Positions 60,257-64,000 of a stretch of 64,000 nt of DNA are shown one piece after another. The notes beneath the pieces were generated by a model. It ran no database searches. It saw nothing but the letters and a program-made list of their open reading frames with translations, and was not told the origin of the DNA. This DNA is from MAG-121220-bin8 sp002700465 (GTDB taxonomy: Bacteria > Bacteroidota > Bacteroidia > Flavobacteriales > Flavobacteriaceae), in contig CALSTO010000001.1 of NCBI GenBank assembly GCA_943789295.1, positions 310,001-374,000 on the forward strand. Direction: 5' to 3'. Every line of letters starts with the position of its first letter. Position 1 is the first letter of the stretch. A program made the translations under genes and the position numbers.

Positions 60257-61645
60257 TTAATTTACTTTCATGTTTTTTAAGACATCAAGTTGTGGAATAG
60301 TTGGAAAAATGTCTTTGAAGTAATCATAAATTGCAGGGTTGTGAAAATAAGCTTCTTTTAAACTGATATTAGCTTTATTTATCTGATTTGAGTTGTGAAG
60401 AATTATATAACTAAGATATTTTTTTTCACTTAACAATGAATTTGGAAGAGCTTCAATTTTAACTAAAAATTCTCTAGATAGAGTTTCGTTAAATGGAATT
60501 TGAATTAATGTTTTAGTTAAAAATATTAAAGTACTAAGGCTTAAACTACCTAAAGATAAAATCTCTTTAAATGAAATTTCAACTTCTTCATTATTATTTA
60601 TGTCTAGATTGATTTTGCAATATAATTCCCAGTATTTTATGTTTTCAGAATCAATTTCAATTGCTTTAATCAAGTGATTCTTAGCTTCTAAATAATCTTT
60701 TTGTTTATAATGTATAGTGGCCAATGACATCCAAGCATTTTCATGTATAGGATCTTCAACAACAGTTTTATTAAAAAAAGAACTTGCTAATTCGGTGTTG
60801 CCTAATTTGTTGTGACAACAACCTATTCGATACAATGCAAAAGGATTTGGATCGTCAATTTTAGTTACAATTTCGTATTGTTCTATTGCTTGATTTATTT
60901 TATTAAGCTTTTCAAGAACTTTACCCATTTCTAAATAGGCTCCTACAAAAGAATCATCAGAAATTATAGCAAAATCAAATGCAGTCAAGGCTTCTTTAAA
61001 AAGTTCTTTTTTAAAATATTGTTTACCGAGTTGATGCCACGCAACTTCGCAATAAGGATTTTGTTCTAAAAAATCATTTAAATAATTAATTGTATCATCT
61101 GAATTTCCTAATGTATCAAAACAATAGAGTAGATTATTTAAAACCGCATAATCTAACTCGAAATCTCTTATGTGTTCAATAAACTTTTCTTTTGCATTTT
61201 TAAAATCATCCATAAAAAGATATTCTTTTCCTTTCATTATTAAGGAATCACTATAAAACTCACAATCTTTATTGATTTTTTTGAGAAGATTTATAGATTC
61301 AGAGTGTTTTTTTCTTTTGGAAAGAATTCTGGATTTTTGAATTATTATTTCAGAATTACTTTTGTCGAGTTCAAGTAAAGAGTCAATTATTTTTTCTGCT
61401 TCTTCAATTTTATCTTCAAATATCAAGGCTTCAACTTTTAAAAGTAAAATGGATGTATTATTTGGATACTGTTCAACTGCCATTTTTATAGCTTTACTAG
61501 CCATTGAGCTGTTGCCAGATTCGAGATAATAAATTATTATTGATTCAAATTCATCTGTATCAAAAAATAAAAATTTATTACTCTTTATCATTGATTCAAA
61601 TTTAATAATTGAATCAGAAAAAAAATCTTGAAAATTATCTTTCAT
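60257..61645 (-). CDS. Tetratricopeptide-repeat protein
   Basis: A 462-residue soluble protein made of TPR-like helical repeats through nearly its whole length, for example AWHQLGKQYFKKELFKEAL, AYLEMGKVLEKLNKINQAI, ALYRIGCCHNKLGNTELAS and AWMSLATIHYKQKDYLEAK. There is no signal peptide or enzymatic domain. It probably scaffolds other proteins. It lies between the aminotransferase and the DUF368 pair in the same orientation; an A12 run (61684-61695) is in the 64-base gap upstream. Confidence 0.88.
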   Translation of the reverse strand: MKDNFQDFFSDSIIKFESMIKSNKFLFFDTDEFESIIIYYLESGNSSMASKAIKMAVEQYPNNTSILLLKVEALIFEDKIEEAEKIIDSLLELDKSNSEIIIQKSRILSKRKKHSESINLLKKINKDCEFYSDSLIMKGKEYLFMDDFKNAKEKFIEHIRDFELDYAVLNNLLYCFDTLGNSDDTINYLNDFLEQNPYCEVAWHQLGKQYFKKELFKEALTAFDFAIISDDSFVGAYLEMGKVLEKLNKINQAIEQYEIVTKIDDPNPFALYRIGCCHNKLGNTELASSFFNKTVVEDPIHENAWMSLATIHYKQKDYLEAKNHLIKAIEIDSENIKYWELYCKINLDINNNEEVEISFKEILSLGSLSLSTLIFLTKTLIQIPFNETLSREFLVKIEALPNSLLSEKKYLSYIILHNSNQINKANISLKEAYFHNPAIYDYFKDIFPTIPQLDVLKNMKVN

Positions 61646-61709
61646 TTAAACGTAAAGATATTGTCAGATTTATTTTGTTTAAGAAAAAAAAAAAATTCTT
61701 TTTAACAAA

Positions 61710-62900
61710 TTAATGAACAGAGTTTTTTATTTCGTCAAGTGTTTGTAAAATAATTTTACAACCTTCTTTTATCTCATTGTTACTAATAGTAAGGGGAGGT
61801 GTGATTCTGACAGCTTTAGTTTCAAAAAGTAAATAAAATAGAACTAACCCCTTTTCTAAGCTTTTGGAAACAAGCTTTGAAGTTATTTTGTTTTCCTTCA
61901 AGATTATTGCTAGCATTAATCCTTTTCCTCTTACTTCGTCAATTAGTTCATGTTTTAAATATTTTCTAAATAAACTTTCCTTTTGATTAACTAAACCTAT
62001 TATGCCAGAAGCTAAAGTTTCTTTAAGATTAGCATAAGCAGCAGCAGAAATTACGGGATGACCTCCAAATGTTGTAATATGACCTAGTATTGGGTTTTCT
62101 TTAAATAAACTCATATTGTTAAAACTTGAGGATAAAGCCCCAATTGGAAATCCTCCACCTAATCCTTTTCCATAAACTAAAATATCAGGTATAATTCCAT
62201 AATGTTCAAAAGCAAATAATTTTCCAGTTCTTCCAATGCCTGGTTGTATTTCATCAAGTATTAAAAGAGCACCTACTTTTTGACACTGATTTTTTATTTT
62301 TTTTAAATAGTTTTTTGATGGTGTTATAAACCCAGCTCCACCTTGAATTGTTTCAAGAATTACTGCTGATGTTTTACTATTAATTAGAGTAATATCATTT
62401 TCGTTATTAAACTCGATGAAATTAATATCCGGAAGAAGAGGTCTGTATGCTCTTTTCCTTCCTTCAAAGCCCATAATACTCATTGCACCTTGTGTATTTC
62501 CATGGTAACTGTTTTTTGCAGCAATAAACTCGCTTCTACCTGTTACTCTTTTAGCTAATTTCATAGCAGCTTCCATAGCCTCCGTGCCTGAGTTTGTTAA
62601 GTAAGTACTCGATAAAGAATTTGGCAAGTTATTTGAAATTAGTTCGCATAATTTTACTGTAGGTTCTTGAACAAACTCACCATAAACCATTACATGCCAA
62701 TACTTTTCAATTTGATCTAAAACTGCTTTTTTTATTTTTTTATTTTTATGACCAAGATTGGATGCTGAAACACCTGCCACAAAATCTAAATACTTTTTAT
62801 TATTTGTATCATATATATATGATCCTTCAGCTCTTAAAACTTCTAGACTTATTGGGTTATTAGTTGTTTGTGCTTGGTATTTAAAAAACTTGTCTTTCAA
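61710..62900 (-). CDS. Class III aminotransferase (acetylornithine/ornithine-type)
   Basis: A 396-residue PLP enzyme started at TTG one base after the OstA-like stop. PLP Lys245 lies in VYGKGLGGGFPIG, Asp216 in LDEIQPGIGRTG, and the phosphate-binding residues in YLTNSGTEAMEAAMKLA. The ITTFGGHPVISAAA segment is typical of the acetylornithine/ornithine/4-aminobutyrate subgroup. The amino donor cannot be assigned. In Flavobacteriia this gene often sits beside an OstA-like gene, as here. Confidence 0.9.
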   Translation of the reverse strand: MKDKFFKYQAQTTNNPISLEVLRAEGSYIYDTNNKKYLDFVAGVSASNLGHKNKKIKKAVLDQIEKYWHVMVYGEFVQEPTVKLCELISNNLPNSLSSTYLTNSGTEAMEAAMKLAKRVTGRSEFIAAKNSYHGNTQGAMSIMGFEGRKRAYRPLLPDINFIEFNNENDITLINSKTSAVILETIQGGAGFITPSKNYLKKIKNQCQKVGALLILDEIQPGIGRTGKLFAFEHYGIIPDILVYGKGLGGGFPIGALSSSFNNMSLFKENPILGHITTFGGHPVISAAAYANLKETLASGIIGLVNQKESLFRKYLKHELIDEVRGKGLMLAIILKENKITSKLVSKSLEKGLVLFYLLFETKAVRITPPLTISNNEIKEGCKIILQTLDEIKNSVH

Positions 62901-62901
62901 A

Positions 62902-64000
62902 TTAGTTATTAATTAGATTCTCTTTATTTAAAATCTTTTCATTGATTCTCCAATTAAAACCATTTAAAATTTTTTCATTTATTTCAAGTTCCATCTCTGG
63001 ATATACTTTTCCTTCTGGATTAGTATAAAAAATTATTTCATCAATTTTATTATTACTAATTGTCATTAAAATTGAACTACATATTGCTTTATCAATTCCT
63101 ATTAATTCTTTGCTTTCTTCGTCATATAAATAATATATCATTTCAGTATTTCTGTTTAATCTTATTTTTTCTAATTCATTATCTTTGAAATTTCCAAATA
63201 GATCAATTCCTTTCATTTGATTATAATTGTTAATTCCAAAACTGTCTTTTTCAATAACAAATGCATTATTTAAAATTTTTAATGAATCAAGTCTATTAGT
63301 TTTTATATTTCTGATTATATGTATTTCGTCACCTGTCATTTGACTTTCTCCGTTCCAAATCACAGGATTTTTTTTAGAAATTTCTTTACTTGTTAATATT
63401 TGTTGTTCTCTTTCAGAGAGTTTGTTTCTTAAGAGTTTAATTAATCCATTTTTCTGATTCATTATAAATTTATCAGATTTGCCACTCATATTATTTTTAA
63501 AAAATTTTACGTCATACCTTCCTTTGATGACCCTATTCTTATCTGGTCCAATAGCAAATAGAGTATCAGCTTTAATAAATAAAGAATCTTTTTCTAGAAG
63601 TTTAATTGCATACGAATTTCTTGTTATCATAGCTGAGTCAAGTTCTTTGAAAATTTCTGCAAAATTACCTTTTATAATAGTTTTATTTATTGTGTCTAGT
63701 ATTGTCACATTATTTTTTCCCGATGCATATTTTTTTAAATCATCAAATATTAAACTGTCTCCTGTTATAGTTCTGTTACTATATTCTATTTTTGCTTTTG
63801 TATTAAAAAATCCATTTTTAGTTTTGGTGTTGTAAAAACCTTTTTCACTAAAAATTCTATAATCTTGACCTGTTATTACAGTTGGTCCATAAAAAAAAAC
63901 TTTTTCAGTATCACTATAATAGTCCAGCTTAAAAGATTTGATATCAGTGTCGTTGTTATAAACGTTTACTCTTTTATTAAATTCATATTTAGAGTTTTCT
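62902..64000 (-). CDS. OstA/LptA-like lipopolysaccharide transport protein, C-terminal part (5' end outside window)
   Basis: The minus-strand frame is open to the right edge of the window, giving at least 365 residues; a GTG at 63706-63708 is internal, not the start. The sequence is a series of short beta-rich repeats with the OstA pattern, such as RTITGDSLIFDDLKKYASG, NKTIIKGNFAEIFKELDSAM and KNPVIWNGESQMTGDEIHI. OstA/LptA proteins form the periplasmic beta-jellyroll bridge that carries LPS to the outer membrane. The C-terminal part seen here is typical of the large OstA-like proteins of Bacteroidota. It heads the envelope cluster with the two DUF368 genes. Confidence 0.85.
   Translation of the reverse strand, partial: ENSKYEFNKRVNVYNNDTDIKSFKLDYYSDTEKVFFYGPTVITGQDYRIFSEKGFYNTKTKNGFFNTKAKIEYSNRTITGDSLIFDDLKKYASGKNNVTILDTINKTIIKGNFAEIFKELDSAMITRNSYAIKLLEKDSLFIKADTLFAIGPDKNRVIKGRYDVKFFKNNMSGKSDKFIMNQKNGLIKLLRNKLSEREQQILTSKEISKKNPVIWNGESQMTGDEIHIIRNIKTNRLDSLKILNNAFVIEKDSFGINNYNQMKGIDLFGNFKDNELEKIRLNRNTEMIYYLYDEESKELIGIDKAICSSILMTISNNKIDEIIFYTNPEGKVYPEMELEINEKILNGFNWRINEKILNKENLINN

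Noticed and set aside
61684..61695. A12 homopolymer as a phase-variation tract
   Set aside because: It lies between genes, not in a coding region or at promoter spacing; a simple AT-rich run is more likely.
63706..63708. GTG as the start of the OstA-like protein
   Set aside because: The frame stays open to the window edge with continuing OstA-type repeats upstream, so the gene is truncated by the window rather than starting here.
1..64000. CRISPR arrays, prophage, transposons or integrative elements
   Set aside because: I saw no regularly spaced repeats, transposase or integrase genes, terminal inverted repeats or tRNA-adjacent duplications; the gene content is housekeeping.

Overview
The window comes from a member of the Bacteroidota, almost certainly a marine-type Flavobacteriia. 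The evidence is: strong AT bias; the Bacteroidetes-type promoter box TAnnTTTG in front of many genes; almost no Shine-Dalgarno sequences; surface-lipoprotein signals; bacillithiol synthesis (BshC); the Bacteroidetes-specific small protein DUF4295; and the gene order tuf-trnW-secE-nusG-rplKAJL-rpoBC followed by a DUF3467 gene. The sequence is chromosomal and mostly housekeeping. I see no phage, insertion sequence, CRISPR array or rRNA, and no gene-free stretch longer than about 160 bases.

Layout. 1-5.1 kb: the 3' part of an M16 zinc-peptidase gene, a 43-residue membrane peptide, a divergent DEAD-box helicase and an LVIVD-repeat surface lipoprotein. 5.2-18.0 kb: the translation/transcription supercluster (EF-Tu, tRNA-Trp, SecE, NusG, L11, L1, L10, L7/L12, RpoB, RpoC, DUF3467). 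18.0-31.5 kb: short divergent and convergent groups (RF3; idi-queD-hypothetical; htpG-DoxX-lipoprotein; a KAS III enzyme with a CoA-binding protein; a sodium/solute symporter; and a recR, E2, exonuclease, FAH, cinA group). 31.5-43.8 kb: L28-L33-DUF4295, then ftsY-rimO-bshC-guaA-LysM protein and pyrG-yidC-mnmA. 43.8-50.1 kb: lysA/sucC divergent, hsp20/uvrB convergent, and an unrecognised kinase-like protein. 50.1-56.2 kb: dapD-sua5-cca-ctaA-pRiA4b ORF3 on the minus strand, and ruvX-def-mazG on the plus strand. 56.2-64 kb: a minus-strand envelope cluster, OstA-like-aminotransferase-TPR-DUF368-DUF368-aroE-DUF349, that runs off the right edge.

Common themes. Genes are tightly packed. Six of eight convergent pairs have 0-2 bases between stop codons or overlap. 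Three gene ends carry perfect 18-20 bp palindromes in place of classical GC-rich terminators. Several genes have the -7 promoter box only 3-5 bases before the start codon, which suggests leaderless mRNAs in a lineage known to ignore Shine-Dalgarno sequences. Two chaperone genes (hsp20, htpG) share a TGACA/TGTCA-type 13-bp element that may define a stress regulon. The best candidate for an undescribed protein is the kinase-like protein at 49018-50079. All family assignments are from reading the sequence; none was checked by a database search.
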